Positions 16,945-26,539 of a DNA stretch of 64,000 nt are shown here, in pieces. The translations under genes and the position numbers were made by a program. Within the stretch, counting starts at the first letter, position 1. Each line of letters opens with the position of its first letter. The DNA is from Helicobacter sp. 13S00401-1. Its GTDB lineage: Bacteria > Campylobacterota > Campylobacteria > Campylobacterales > Helicobacteraceae. The notes under the pieces were generated by a model. It searched no databases. It was given only the letters and a program-made list of their open reading frames with translations, and was not told the origin of the DNA. Where the stretch lies: contig NZ_MLAR01000006.1 in NCBI RefSeq assembly GCF_002272925.1, positions 1 through 64,000 on the forward strand. Direction: 5' to 3'.

Positions 16945-18602
16945 ACTATCACTAACTCCCCACTTCTTAGTTTTGCTATCTTTTTTTGTAACTCTGTAAT
17001 CTGGCTAAATCTCTCTTTTGGATCTAGCATAATATTATTTTTTAATATCTCTAAGTTTGACATAGCACAGCCTAGTAGCAAAAGTCTTAGTTGGGCTGTG
17101 AAATCTTCAAGGTTTAAAGTCTTAAGATTATCTTCAACATATAAAAAGTTAAGTGTTTTTGTATCTCTATCTTCTAAAAGAGCTTCAAAAAAGTAAGGCT
17201 CGCTAAAATTTTTAGAATCTAGATAATTAAGCCCTAACTCAAAAAGGCTAACATCTTCTTTCATAGATAAAAGGATATTTTTTTCAGCTATGGAAAGATG
17301 AGATTTTATACTTGTAGGCTCTATCTTATTTGTCTTTTTAGCACTTTGTACATTAAGTCTTTTAGGGGCTATAAGTTTAGAATCCATCCCTAAAAGCAAA
17401 CTTACATAGCTTTTATATTCATTAAATAAGAAAGGATCTAGGGTGTTTAAAAAACTAAGGCACTCTTCATAAGCCTTCTTTTTTTCTACTGGATGCGAAA
17501 GATTATAGTTTTTAACTATCTCTTCTAAGACAAATCTAAAAAAGTCTTTTGAGTTTTTTATCAAACTTAAAAACTCTTCTTTCTTATTAAGGCGCATCAT
17601 ATCTGCTGGATCAAGACCTCCTTCTATGATGCTTACACTTCCATCAAATGAGTGCTTAGCTAGCAAACTAGCTGCGCGAAATGCCGCCTTCACACCAGCA
17701 CCATCCCCATCAAAACAAAGCCTTATCTTAGAATCTAACTTTTTTAACTGAGATACATGCTGCTCATTTAAAGCTGTGCCTAGGGTTGCTACTACGTTTT
17801 TAATACCAGCTTGAAAAAGCATAATGACATCAAGATATCCTTCAGTTATGATAACTTCTCTAGCATTATAGATATAAGGCTTTGCAAGGTTATAGCCATA
17901 AAATAGTTTTGATTTGTTAAAAAGTCTACTTTGAGGAGAGTTTAGATACTTAGCTATATTTTTTTCAGCACTTAGTGTACGACCTCCAAAACCTACGACA
18001 TTGCCAGTATTACTTTGTATGGGGAAAATTATGCGATTAGCAAACTTAGCATAGATTCTATCATTACCCTCAGTTATAACACCTAGTTCTAGGGCTTCAC
18101 TTTTAGAAAGTTTATTAGCCTCTATAAAGTTCATAGTTTCTATACTGCTAGCACAGTAGCCTATCTTAAAAGCCTCTATGCTTTCTTCGCTAACACCTCT
18201 TTTAGTTAAGTACTCTAAAATCTCTTTATGCTTATAAATATTAGAGTGATAAAACTTAGCTAAAACACCTAAGATATCACTTAGTGGTTTATCTTTGCTA
18301 AAGCCTTCATTAGTGTACTCTAAGGTTACATTAAACATAGAAGCAAGCTTAGTTGCTGCTTCGTTAAAATCTAACTTTTCATATTCCATCAAAAAAGAGA
18401 TTCCATCTCCACTTTGACCGCAGCCATAGCAGTGATAAAAGCCCTTTTCTTTGTTTATGACAAATGAAGGCGTTTTTTCATTATGAAAAGGACAAAGGGC
18501 CATATAGTTTATACCGGCTTTTTTTACTTCTATATAGTTACTTATTAGCTCTACTAAGTCTATGGAATCTTTTAGCCGCTCTAAGCTCTCTTTTTTTATC
18601 AT
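16941..18602 (-). CDS. dnaG: DNA primase DnaG
   Basis: Makes RNA primers at the replication fork. The zinc-binding domain has Cys37, His40, Cys58 and Cys61 (CPFH...CYGC). The RNA-polymerase core follows, with the TOPRIM motifs ITEGYLDVI and CFDGDGAG. A shortened helicase-binding C terminus fits the Helicobacter length of ~550. The start lies only seven bases after the stop of the yhdP-like gene and no clear ribosome site is visible, which suggests reinitiation. It overlaps the PP-loop gene by four bases. Confidence 0.95.
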   Translation of the reverse strand: MIKKESLERLKDSIDLVELISNYIEVKKAGINYMALCPFHNEKTPSFVINKEKGFYHCYGCGQSGDGISFLMEYEKLDFNEAATKLASMFNVTLEYTNEGFSKDKPLSDILGVLAKFYHSNIYKHKEILEYLTKRGVSEESIEAFKIGYCASSIETMNFIEANKLSKSEALELGVITEGNDRIYAKFANRIIFPIQSNTGNVVGFGGRTLSAEKNIAKYLNSPQSRLFNKSKLFYGYNLAKPYIYNAREVIITEGYLDVIMLFQAGIKNVVATLGTALNEQHVSQLKKLDSKIRLCFDGDGAGVKAAFRAASLLAKHSFDGSVSIIEGGLDPADMMRLNKKEEFLSLIKNSKDFFRFVLEEIVKNYNLSHPVEKKKAYEECLSFLNTLDPFLFNEYKSYVSLLLGMDSKLIAPKRLNVQSAKKTNKIEPTSIKSHLSIAEKNILLSMKEDVSLFELGLNYLDSKNFSEPYFFEALLEDRDTKTLNFLYVEDNLKTLNLEDFTAQLRLLLLGCAMSNLEILKNNIMLDPKERFSQITELQKKIAKLRSGELVIV

Positions 18603-18609
18603 TTTATTT

Positions 18610-21600
18610 CTACTTATTGTTATCTATGATGGAATCTATTAAAAAATCTATTGGAGTAAATACTCTTTTTAGTATGTTAAAAGGTGCTTTTATAACATCT
18701 TCTGCAAGACTTATATTAACTTTTGGGTTATCATACTTGCCTGTTAGGATTAAGTTAGTGCTTATCTTGCCTTCTCTTCCTAGTATGATATATCCTACAA
18801 CTGGTATCCTACTAAGTAGGCTACTTACGTTTTTGATAGTTGAGATATTAAGCGTGATAGAAGTTTCTTTACTTGCAAGATCTATTATCCCCTCTCCATT
18901 TATATCCATAGTAGAACCCACTAAGTAGATATTTTCTAATCCTAAGTAGTCTTTATTCATAGCAAGTTTTATTATCCCTCTATCAACTTTATAGCCATCA
19001 GCGCCAAGGTGAGGATTTTTAAAAACTATTAAAGAAGGTACAGTGTCTATTAAAGCAAAGATGTTTTGTACAACTTTAAAGTCAGTAAAAGCAGTGTTAT
19101 TCATACTTATAGTTGCACTTATATTACCACCTCTCATAAAAGCCTTTAAGTTAAAAAGCCCTCCACTAACTATATCTTTACTCTCACCATTAGACTTAAG
19201 TACTCTGTTAACAAAATCACCACTAAAATTTTTAGCATCAAAAAACATCACGCCATCTACCATGGTCATATTAAAGATTCCATTACCATAGGAGCCATCA
19301 ACTATAGTCTTATGGCTTTTAATGCGTGCATTAACATCTTCTAGTGGAATCTTATAGCCTTTAAACAAAAAGGTCATATTATTTAATACTATATTAAAGT
19401 CCATAGCATGGAGGCCTAGCTGCTTTCTTAAGGTAGCTTTTGCTTGTTCTAGTTTTGCATTTTGTTCTACTTCTTCTTTAGAAACTGGTAAGGAGTTAGT
19501 ATCTTTAAAAAGCTCAGCTAAGAAAGGTATCTTAGAATCTAGTGCTGCATCCATATCTATAGTGTAGCCACCACTTTTAAGCATGCTTAAAGAATCTTTG
19601 CTCTTATAGACTATGTTTTTATCACTAGTGATGTTTAAAAAGCCATTTTTACTCTCTCCACTTAAAGATATCTCAGTTAGCTTTTTATCATCTTGTGAGT
19701 AGATAGGGTAATCAAGTTTAGTAAGCTTGCCTTTAAAGCTAAAATCATGGGTTTTATTATCATCTAGTGGATAAGCAAGGACTGCATCTCCATCTTTTAG
19801 GCCATAGTAAACTAAAAGTGGTGATATATCAACTAGCTTTTGTAGGTTGCTTGCTTGTACGTGCAAGATTCTATGCAGTGGCGTGCTAGGTTGTGGCGTG
19901 CTAGTAGGATCTGTAGTAGTTATATCTTTAGCGTCTTTGGTGTTAGGGTCTATGCTAGTTTGACTAGCATCTTTTAAAGAAGTATCTGGAAGCTCATCTA
20001 TGCTTAGGTTAAGGTCTAAAGTTGGGATTTTTAAAACTAGGTGATGCTTAAAGTCTATCTCTATGGCAAGCTTTTTATCTTTGATATCTAGCAAGTCTTG
20101 ATCTAGGTTTAATTCCTTTTCTTTTTCTACTTCTTTTTTTGCTAGATTAGCTATCTCTTTAGGACTTAACTTTTTAAAAGGCCTAGTTTCTTGTTTTTGA
20201 ACCTTTAGCTTATCCCATACTTGACTTTTAGTAGGCTTAGTTATGATCACATCTTTTGTGCTTTGTGCATCTTGCAAGTCCTTAGTAGCTTGTGGGTTTT
20301 GGATGGTGTTATCTTGTATATTTGTATCACTGGGTGAAGTTAGCAAGGCCTTAGATGCACTTTGGGCATCTTTTAAGTCTTTAGAATCTTGTGAATTAGC
20401 ACTATTAATATTTGGTTTTATATCTTTGTTAGGTTCTAAAGTTTTATTAGCATCTTGATTAGTATCTTTAGGTGTGCTACTAGCGTTTTGAATAGATTCT
20501 TTAGTAGGTTCTTTGCTAGGTTTAGCACTAGTATTTGAAGTGCTTTCTAGCGGTGTGATAGGAGCTATGATGATAGGTGCACTTGGAGTAAGTGGAGCTA
20601 GTGGAGTGCTTGGAACTTCTAGTTCATTAGAAGTTGCTTTAGTGTCTTTATCCTCACTAAAAGTATTTATAGTTTCTTCTTTAGGTACGCTACTTTTACT
20701 ACTAGTGCCATCTATAGGAGGTATAGTATCTTTTATAGGAGAAGGCTTAGAGGCTTGTATATCTGAGTGGAGCTCAAAGTATAAATTCTTATCTTTAGTA
20801 TCTAGCTCATTAGGCCTACTTATATCAGCATCTAGGTTTTTAGTTTCATCTGGGGTAAAAGCAGTTTTTATAACTTTAAAGCCATAAGGGTTAAAACCTA
20901 CCTCATCACTAAAACTTATAGGTGAGTTTACTTCTAGACTTGGTGCTTCCTTAGCTTTAGGTGTTTCATATAACTTAGTAGAATCTACTTCTTTTAAAGG
21001 GGTAAATTTATCTAAATCGCTAGTAGCTATCTTAGCTTTTTTTATTAGAGTATTAGCCTTTAAGACTTCAGATTTCAAGTCTAAGGAAGCTTGCATATTG
21101 CCATTAACTAAGTCTTTGTAAGTAACATCATCACCTGTTATATAAAGCATCTCTTGGGTGTGGTTTATATCAAGGGCTACTTGTAAGTTCTTAGCACTTA
21201 GTGGATAGTCATAAAGTGCAAGCTGCATATTTTTGCCAGTTATAATCCCCTTAGTATTAAACTCATCTTTTTTAGTCTCAGGGTTATAGATAAGATTCAT
21301 AGCAAGACTTAGCTTCATGGTATTATCTAGCATATTACTATTTGTAGCATCTTCTTTTGAAGTATCTGTACTGTGTGCATTAGTAGCTACATCTTCTTCT
21401 TGAGTGCTAGTGTCATTTGTAGCTTGTGCTTCATCTAAACCTGTGCTAGTTTGTGTATCTTCTTTTTGCATATCTTCTTGAGGCTTTGCTTGCAAGTCTT
21501 CTTGTGAGCTCTCTTGAGCGCTCTCTTGTGTGTTTAAAGAGGTATCACTAGACTTATCATTTAAAGCAGTACTAGTTTGTTTGACTTGGCTAAAAGTTTC

Positions 21601-23865
21601 TAAAATAGCCTTTGTTGGGATATCAAGCTGTCTTATAGGCATATGAACATCATAGTGGTTTAAGATAGCTTCTAAGCTTTTATCAAGGGTGGCATTTTGT
21701 GCGATTATGTTGATATGTATATCTGGATGAGGCATATTAACTATATCTACACTTGATCCATCTAAGATGGCTTCATTAAAGTTAGCTTTAGGAGTTTTTA
21801 TATAAAGGCCCTTATCTTTATAAGTAAGATAGGCATTAGGCACACTTATAGGATCTAGACCTGAGGCTAGAGTGACATTTAAGTCTTTGAAGCTTATCTT
21901 AGCATGGGTTTTATGCAAAAAATCCTCAGCTATATCTTTTGGATCTAACCTTACATCTAACCTTAAGTCTTCTATCTTAAGACTGCTGTAAGCGATATTA
22001 GTATAAAGCCACTCTTCTAAAGTATCTTTTAGGTGTTTATCTTCTATTAGATCAAAATACTTTTTAAACATATCTAGACTTGCTAGATTAGTGCTTTGAG
22101 TGCTAAGACGTAGCTTTTTAGTAGTGCTTATACCTGTAAAAGTTAGGGCTTCTTTTCTAGTAAAGTTGGCTTTTATATTAAAAGCTAGCTCTTTTTTAGG
22201 CACAGAGTAGATTAGATCCCCGCCTAATATTGCATCAAAGCCTTTTATCAAAAACTGCTTTACATTTAGCACCAAATCTTTGCCTTCACTTACTATGCTA
22301 AAGCTAGCATTAACCAAAGGTGTTTTTAAGATATAGCTTTTACCATCAAATCTAACACTACCAGTATACTTGTGATTAATGCTTATATCTTTTATCTCTA
22401 AAAACTTAAAGTAAGAAAAGATGAAGATACTTTTTTGTATGTAGTTTATAGCGTCATTAACATTTTCTTCTATGGTTTTAGTGTTTTCTTGCTTAGCTTT
22501 AGAATCAGTTACATCAACCTTATCTATGGTTAGTACAAACTTATTTTCTAGTTTTAAGAAGGCATTTTGCACTTCTATACCAGCTATATTCATATCTTTG
22601 ATATGTATACCACTTGCTAGGATTCTATAAAATACTACTAAGATTATGATGATAACTATGACAACAATAGAAAGTTTTAATAAGCCCTTGTTAGATTTTT
22701 TTTTTGCTATATGCTTGGGATTTTGAGGTGGTTTTTTAAGAGAGTTTAGATTAGGTGTATCTTGCTTTGTTGATGTATGGTTAAGTGAAGAATCTGATGC
22801 ATTATTTAATGAAGGTGATAAAACCTCATCTTTACTAGGCTTAGCTAAATTTTCTAGGCTTTTAGTGTTTTTTTTTAGATCACCATCTAAGGGCATGTCT
22901 TCACTAGAGTTTTCTTTTTTAGCTTCATCTACACTAGTTTTTTCAACACTTGTAATTGCTTCTTTTTTATTTGTCTCTTCTTTGTTTGAAGTAGTATCTT
23001 TTTGCTCATCTAAGTTTTTTATCTCATAAAGTTTAAACTTTGGTGATGAAAGCTCATCTACCAAAAGAGTTTGATGTGCAAAATCTTGTGTTTTTTTAGT
23101 ATCTTCATGCAAACTAGTTTCTCTAGTGTTATCTAACTCCCTAGCCTTTGCTTCTGCTTCAAGTAAGGAATCTTTTATGGTTTTAAGGTTACTTAGATTA
23201 AGATTTAAAGACTGTTCGTTTGGATAGTCTTCAACTTTTATAGCTTTTGGACTTATATCTTCTAGAGGGATAGTTTTTACGCTAGGCTCTTTTGAAGGCT
23301 TTTTATCTTTTGCTAAAGTCTTTTGTGTAGTATCTTCTTTTGGAGTACTTGCTTGTACTGCTAGCCCATCTTTAGATTTAAGCTTACTTTCTTGCTTGGA
23401 ATCTATTTTGGAATCTATTTTAGAATCTGGCGCGCTAGATTCTAAATTTTTTTCTTCCTTACTGCTAGCTTCATCATAGGGCTTTAACTCCAACTCTGTA
23501 TCTTCACCTAAGTCAAGATTTTTTATCCTAGATATATCATCATCTAAAATGTTAAGACTTTTATCTCCTTCTTGACTTATAATATCTCTAGTTGGAACAG
23601 CTTTTGTTATCCTAGTCTTTGTACCAACTGGCTCTGCTAAGATATCAATCTTTTTATCTTTCTTACCAAAGAGCCCTTTAAAGAAGTGCGCTAGTTTATT
23701 CGAAGGAGCTTTTTTGTCAGCATCTACATCTTTTAGCAAGCTAATATCTCGCTTCTTTTTTACTTCCATCTTTTCTTTTAAACGCTCACTTCCTAAAGGT
23801 TTAGAATCTACTTTAGTATCAGCTAGGATACTGCTAAATTTTTTATTATTTTTATTGATTGCCAT
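18610..23865 (-). CDS. YhdP/AsmA-like envelope protein with long low-complexity segments
   Basis: Likely a single-span inner-membrane protein with a large periplasmic beta-rich domain, of the family linked to phospholipid transport to the outer membrane. The N-terminal ~390 residues are cytoplasmic and Lys/Glu/Asp/Ser-rich. One membrane helix lies at ~394-415 after KKKSNK. AsmA/DUF3971-type repeats then alternate with low-complexity inserts at ~755-845, ~958-1270 and ~1288-1332. The C terminus (SRIPVVGYIILGREG, LTGKYDNPKVNI) is typical of YhdP. At 1751 residues it is unusually long because of the inserts. The start codon shares the CATG at 23863-23866 with an in-frame ATG of the divergent mltG. 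Confidence 0.75.
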   Translation of the reverse strand: MAINKNNKKFSSILADTKVDSKPLGSERLKEKMEVKKKRDISLLKDVDADKKAPSNKLAHFFKGLFGKKDKKIDILAEPVGTKTRITKAVPTRDIISQEGDKSLNILDDDISRIKNLDLGEDTELELKPYDEASSKEEKNLESSAPDSKIDSKIDSKQESKLKSKDGLAVQASTPKEDTTQKTLAKDKKPSKEPSVKTIPLEDISPKAIKVEDYPNEQSLNLNLSNLKTIKDSLLEAEAKARELDNTRETSLHEDTKKTQDFAHQTLLVDELSSPKFKLYEIKNLDEQKDTTSNKEETNKKEAITSVEKTSVDEAKKENSSEDMPLDGDLKKNTKSLENLAKPSKDEVLSPSLNNASDSSLNHTSTKQDTPNLNSLKKPPQNPKHIAKKKSNKGLLKLSIVVIVIIIILVVFYRILASGIHIKDMNIAGIEVQNAFLKLENKFVLTIDKVDVTDSKAKQENTKTIEENVNDAINYIQKSIFIFSYFKFLEIKDISINHKYTGSVRFDGKSYILKTPLVNASFSIVSEGKDLVLNVKQFLIKGFDAILGGDLIYSVPKKELAFNIKANFTRKEALTFTGISTTKKLRLSTQSTNLASLDMFKKYFDLIEDKHLKDTLEEWLYTNIAYSSLKIEDLRLDVRLDPKDIAEDFLHKTHAKISFKDLNVTLASGLDPISVPNAYLTYKDKGLYIKTPKANFNEAILDGSSVDIVNMPHPDIHINIIAQNATLDKSLEAILNHYDVHMPIRQLDIPTKAILETFSQVKQTSTALNDKSSDTSLNTQESAQESSQEDLQAKPQEDMQKEDTQTSTGLDEAQATNDTSTQEEDVATNAHSTDTSKEDATNSNMLDNTMKLSLAMNLIYNPETKKDEFNTKGIITGKNMQLALYDYPLSAKNLQVALDINHTQEMLYITGDDVTYKDLVNGNMQASLDLKSEVLKANTLIKKAKIATSDLDKFTPLKEVDSTKLYETPKAKEAPSLEVNSPISFSDEVGFNPYGFKVIKTAFTPDETKNLDADISRPNELDTKDKNLYFELHSDIQASKPSPIKDTIPPIDGTSSKSSVPKEETINTFSEDKDTKATSNELEVPSTPLAPLTPSAPIIIAPITPLESTSNTSAKPSKEPTKESIQNASSTPKDTNQDANKTLEPNKDIKPNINSANSQDSKDLKDAQSASKALLTSPSDTNIQDNTIQNPQATKDLQDAQSTKDVIITKPTKSQVWDKLKVQKQETRPFKKLSPKEIANLAKKEVEKEKELNLDQDLLDIKDKKLAIEIDFKHHLVLKIPTLDLNLSIDELPDTSLKDASQTSIDPNTKDAKDITTTDPTSTPQPSTPLHRILHVQASNLQKLVDISPLLVYYGLKDGDAVLAYPLDDNKTHDFSFKGKLTKLDYPIYSQDDKKLTEISLSGESKNGFLNITSDKNIVYKSKDSLSMLKSGGYTIDMDAALDSKIPFLAELFKDTNSLPVSKEEVEQNAKLEQAKATLRKQLGLHAMDFNIVLNNMTFLFKGYKIPLEDVNARIKSHKTIVDGSYGNGIFNMTMVDGVMFFDAKNFSGDFVNRVLKSNGESKDIVSGGLFNLKAFMRGGNISATISMNNTAFTDFKVVQNIFALIDTVPSLIVFKNPHLGADGYKVDRGIIKLAMNKDYLGLENIYLVGSTMDINGEGIIDLASKETSITLNISTIKNVSSLLSRIPVVGYIILGREGKISTNLILTGKYDNPKVNISLAEDVIKAPFNILKRVFTPIDFLIDSIIDNNK

Positions 23866-24769
23866 GTCTTTTTATATCAGCTACCCTATGAAGTCAGCAG
23901 TTGTTTTATATATCCCAAAAGGAACTACTAAAGAGATTATAACACAGTTAAAGAGCCAAAATTACGATGTAAGCAAGGTGGATGCTTATATCACTAGACT
24001 ATTTGGCTTTACTCAAAGTGGTTACATAGAAATGCCTTCTACCACACTTACAAAGGGTGAGTTTTTATACTATCTAGTTAAATCAAAAGCGGCTACTAGA
24101 AAGTTTACTTTAATACCTGGTGAGACAAGCTACTTCTTTTTAAGGGACCTAGCAAGTGCGTATAATCTAAATATAGACAAGCTTGAAAAGCTATATAACC
24201 AAAAGTTTCCCTACACTGATGGTGTCATCTTGGCTAATACTTACTACCTACCTTATACTGCAAGTGAAGAACGCCTAACTGACATACTTTTAGATACTTC
24301 CATGCAAGAACAAAAAAGGTTAGCTATAGAGCTAACTGGTAGTTATAATCAAAAAAAGTGGTTTAAGGTTATAACTAAGGCTTCTATCATACAAAAAGAA
24401 GCGGCTAACACTAGTGAGATGCCTATCATCTCTGGAGTTATAGATAATCGCATAAAGATTGGCATGCCTTTACAGATGGATGGTTCACTAAACTATGGCA
24501 AGTACTCTCACATAAGAGTAACACCTGAGCGCATACAAAATGATAAGACTACTTTTAACACCTATAAATATTTAGGCCTCCCAAAAGAGCCTAGTGGAAG
24601 TGTAAGCATAGCTGCTATAAAAGCTGCCTTGCATCCTGCAAAAGTCCCCTATCTTTACTTTATGAGAAATGACAAAGGTACTCATAACTTTTCTACCACC
24701 TATCAAGCCCACTTAAATAATGTAGAAAAACGCCAAAAAACACTAGATATAACAGATAAGGCCAGATAA
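23714..24769 (+). CDS. mltG: Endolytic transglycosylase MltG
   Basis: Inner-membrane enzyme that cuts nascent glycan strands and sets their length. The catalytic Glu lies in IIQKEAANTSEMP; IPKGTT and the LysM-like N-terminal part are typical, and the C terminus has GSVSIAAIKAALHP. The start is uncertain. The ATG at 23864 would remove the membrane anchor ILLNFLLFLLIAMSFY, which is in frame just upstream. The TTG at 23714 has an ideal AAGGAG five bases before it and keeps the anchor, but overlaps 150 bases of the divergent yhdP-like gene. CTG at 23831 is another option. The body of the gene is secure. Confidence 0.88.
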   Translation: MSASTSFSKLISRFFFTSIFSFKRSLPKGLESTLVSARILLNFLLFLLIAMSFYISYPMKSAVVLYIPKGTTKEIITQLKSQNYDVSKVDAYITRLFGFTQSGYIEMPSTTLTKGEFLYYLVKSKAATRKFTLIPGETSYFFLRDLASAYNLNIDKLEKLYNQKFPYTDGVILANTYYLPYTASEERLTDILLDTSMQEQKRLAIELTGSYNQKKWFKVITKASIIQKEAANTSEMPIISGVIDNRIKIGMPLQMDGSLNYGKYSHIRVTPERIQNDKTTFNTYKYLGLPKEPSGSVSIAAIKAALHPAKVPYLYFMRNDKGTHNFSTTYQAHLNNVEKRQKTLDITDKAR

Positions 24770-24892
24770 AAAGAAATAAAAAAAAGAGATAAAAAGCGTA
24801 TACAAGCTTTTATGTTAAATAGATTCTATTTAACAGGCAGCTATGTATACATAATGAAGTTTTTAATAATTATACCTTCCTAAGCTAAAGGC
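24770..24892. other. 3' region of mltG with AT-rich inverted repeat
   Basis: Contains GTTAAATA/TATTTAAC around a GATTC loop (24814-24834) and two GTATAC palindromes. There is no T-run, so termination here is uncertain. Confidence 0.35.
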
Positions 24893-25225
24893 ATTCTCGC
24901 TTTGTTTCGTGGTGCAAAAATCGCAATAGAAATGAAGTAGTAGTGTTGAATGCGTGATGTTTCAAAGAAGCTTACGTTTTCAAGGAAACTTCGTTTTCAA
25001 GAAAGCTTACGCTTTGCTAGAAATGAATACGTGCCAAGACCCTTCCCTTAGCTTACGTCAAAAAAAACACTTTTTTTTTAAAGGGCTTGTGAGGAGTAAG
25101 GCGTAGGCAAACCCCCCCCTTTTTTTTTGTTAAAAAAACATATAAGTTAGAACAAATAGAAAAAAGAAACTGTTGAAATAAAGATTTGGTTAATAGTACA
25201 AAGAGTTTGAAGATGCCTATTAGAC
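24893..25225 (+). repeat. Dispersed structured intergenic repeat, copy 2
   Basis: Shares TTTCGTGGTGCAAAAA, the closing TTTGCTAGAAA, an A-run/T-run hairpin, a C-run followed by T's, and the 3' block GAAACTGTTGAAATAAAGATTT...TTAATAGTACAAAGAGT with the copies at 6 and 51752. It is longer because the apical part of the first stem holds three imperfect ~20-base units of the type TTCAAGGAAACTTCGTT. It lies between the convergent mltG and lpxD genes. Reading frames inside it are not considered coding. Confidence 0.75.
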
Positions 25226-25268
25226 AAGGTACAAAATCCACTACAGACTATTTTTACTTTAGTTTTTA

Positions 25269-26303
25269 TCAGTCATTTTTATGATTTTTTAAAAGCATCT
25301 TTTTAGTCATAGCATGGAATCTTAAAAAGTCTTTTAATGGCAAAGCAGGCATACCACTCCACTTACTACCAGGAGTTAGTAAAGACTTAGTGATACCAGC
25401 TTGTGCACCTACTTGCACAAAGTCAGCGATATGTACATGCCCACCTACTCCAGCTTGACCACCAAAGACTACATTACGCCCAGTAGTTGTGCTTCCTGCT
25501 AAGCCTACTTGAGAAACTAGCAAGTTACTTTTACCAAGCACACAGTTATGAGATATCGCTATAAGCTCGCCAAGTTTAGAGTTAGCTCCTATTATGGTTT
25601 TATCAAAAACTGCCCTTGATATAACAGTATTAGGCCCTATTTCTACCTCATCTTCTATAATGGTTATGCCATTATGAAATATCTTTTTGTTTTCACCCAT
25701 TTTTGAAGTACCAAAACCAAAGCCATCACTTCCTATAACCACTCCAGCGTGTAATCTTACATCCTTACCTATAAGGCTTTTATGATAGATAGTAACGTTT
25801 GGATAAAGGATGGTATTATCCCCTATAACTACGCCATCACAAAGAACTACATTAGGCATGATAGTGACATTAGCCCCTATATAAACATCATCTCCTATAG
25901 TGACATTAGGCATGATAGTAGTGCCTTCTTTAATTACTAGATTCTTTCCTGCTAGTACGTTTTGATGGATTTTTACTTTTATAAAACTTTTAGAATCTAA
26001 AAGATTAAAGTCATTACCTTCAAACTCTCTTACTTCAAAAAAAGCACTAAGCCTAGCTAGGTTAAAGTGCATATCTTCAACCACTATGCTTTGTAAGTTT
26101 TTTGGTGCATGTGCCACAAACTCTTTTGACATAAAAACAGCACCAGCCTCAGTTTCTTGCAAATCTTTTAAGTACTCTTTTTGCATGATAAAAGATATAT
26201 CTTTAGGACTAGCCTTATCTAGTGTAGTTAGATTTTCTACTTCAAAGTCACTACTTAATTTGGAATCTATTTTTAAGATTCCTAGTATTTCACTTAGCTT
26301 CAT
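25269..26303 (-). CDS. lpxD: UDP-3-O-acylglucosamine N-acyltransferase LpxD
   Basis: Transfers a hydroxyacyl chain to UDP-3-O-acylglucosamine in lipid A synthesis. An N-terminal uridine-binding domain of ~100 residues is followed by many left-handed beta-helix hexapeptides (MPNVTIGDDVYIGANVTI and similar). The catalytic His is in AISHNCVLGKS, and GGHVHIADFVQVGAQAG is the family block. The 344-residue length is normal. AAGGAG precedes the ATG. It is the last gene of a minus-strand run from the TSUP permease through fbp. Confidence 0.95.
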   Translation of the reverse strand: MKLSEILGILKIDSKLSSDFEVENLTTLDKASPKDISFIMQKEYLKDLQETEAGAVFMSKEFVAHAPKNLQSIVVEDMHFNLARLSAFFEVREFEGNDFNLLDSKSFIKVKIHQNVLAGKNLVIKEGTTIMPNVTIGDDVYIGANVTIMPNVVLCDGVVIGDNTILYPNVTIYHKSLIGKDVRLHAGVVIGSDGFGFGTSKMGENKKIFHNGITIIEDEVEIGPNTVISRAVFDKTIIGANSKLGELIAISHNCVLGKSNLLVSQVGLAGSTTTGRNVVFGGQAGVGGHVHIADFVQVGAQAGITKSLLTPGSKWSGMPALPLKDFLRFHAMTKKMLLKNHKND

Positions 26304-26344
26304 CTTTTCTCCTTGTGTATAAAGGCTAGGTTTTTTATAAGGCC

Positions 26345-26539
26345 TTAGTTAAAGTCAAAACTTCCGCCCTGCCCGTTATTCATACTTTCATAAACTGAAC
26401 TTACATAGCTTTTTCTAGTATCGCACTCAAAAACTTTCTCGCACTTAAGACAAGAGCTCAAGGCTTTTTGTTTTTGACAAGCTTCAAGTTTAGCCTTACT
26501 TTCTTCTAAAGCAAGTTTTAATTTCTCATCTGTAGACAT
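26345..26539 (-). CDS. Small Cys-rich conserved protein next to fbp
   Basis: 64 residues. The C-terminal half has CLKCEKVFECDTRKSYVSSVYESMN, of the form CxxC-(5)-C, ending in Gly-rich acidic residues. A similar small protein sits beside fbp in Campylobacter and Helicobacter genomes, so it is probably real; the cysteines may bind metal. I chose the ATG at 26539, which overlaps the fbp stop by 14 bases; a GTG lies one codon upstream. Function unknown. Confidence 0.75.
   Translation of the reverse strand: MSTDEKLKLALEESKAKLEACQKQKALSSCLKCEKVFECDTRKSYVSSVYESMNNGQGGSFDFN

Noticed and set aside
20500-20890. Long plus-strand frames opposite the yhdP-like gene
   Set aside because: They are shadows of the Ser/Thr/Pro-rich coding strand and have no ribosome sites.
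25053-25241. Minus-strand frame inside repeat copy 2
   Set aside because: It lies wholly in the non-coding repeat and crosses a C8T9 run; the equivalent frame is not kept in the other copies.
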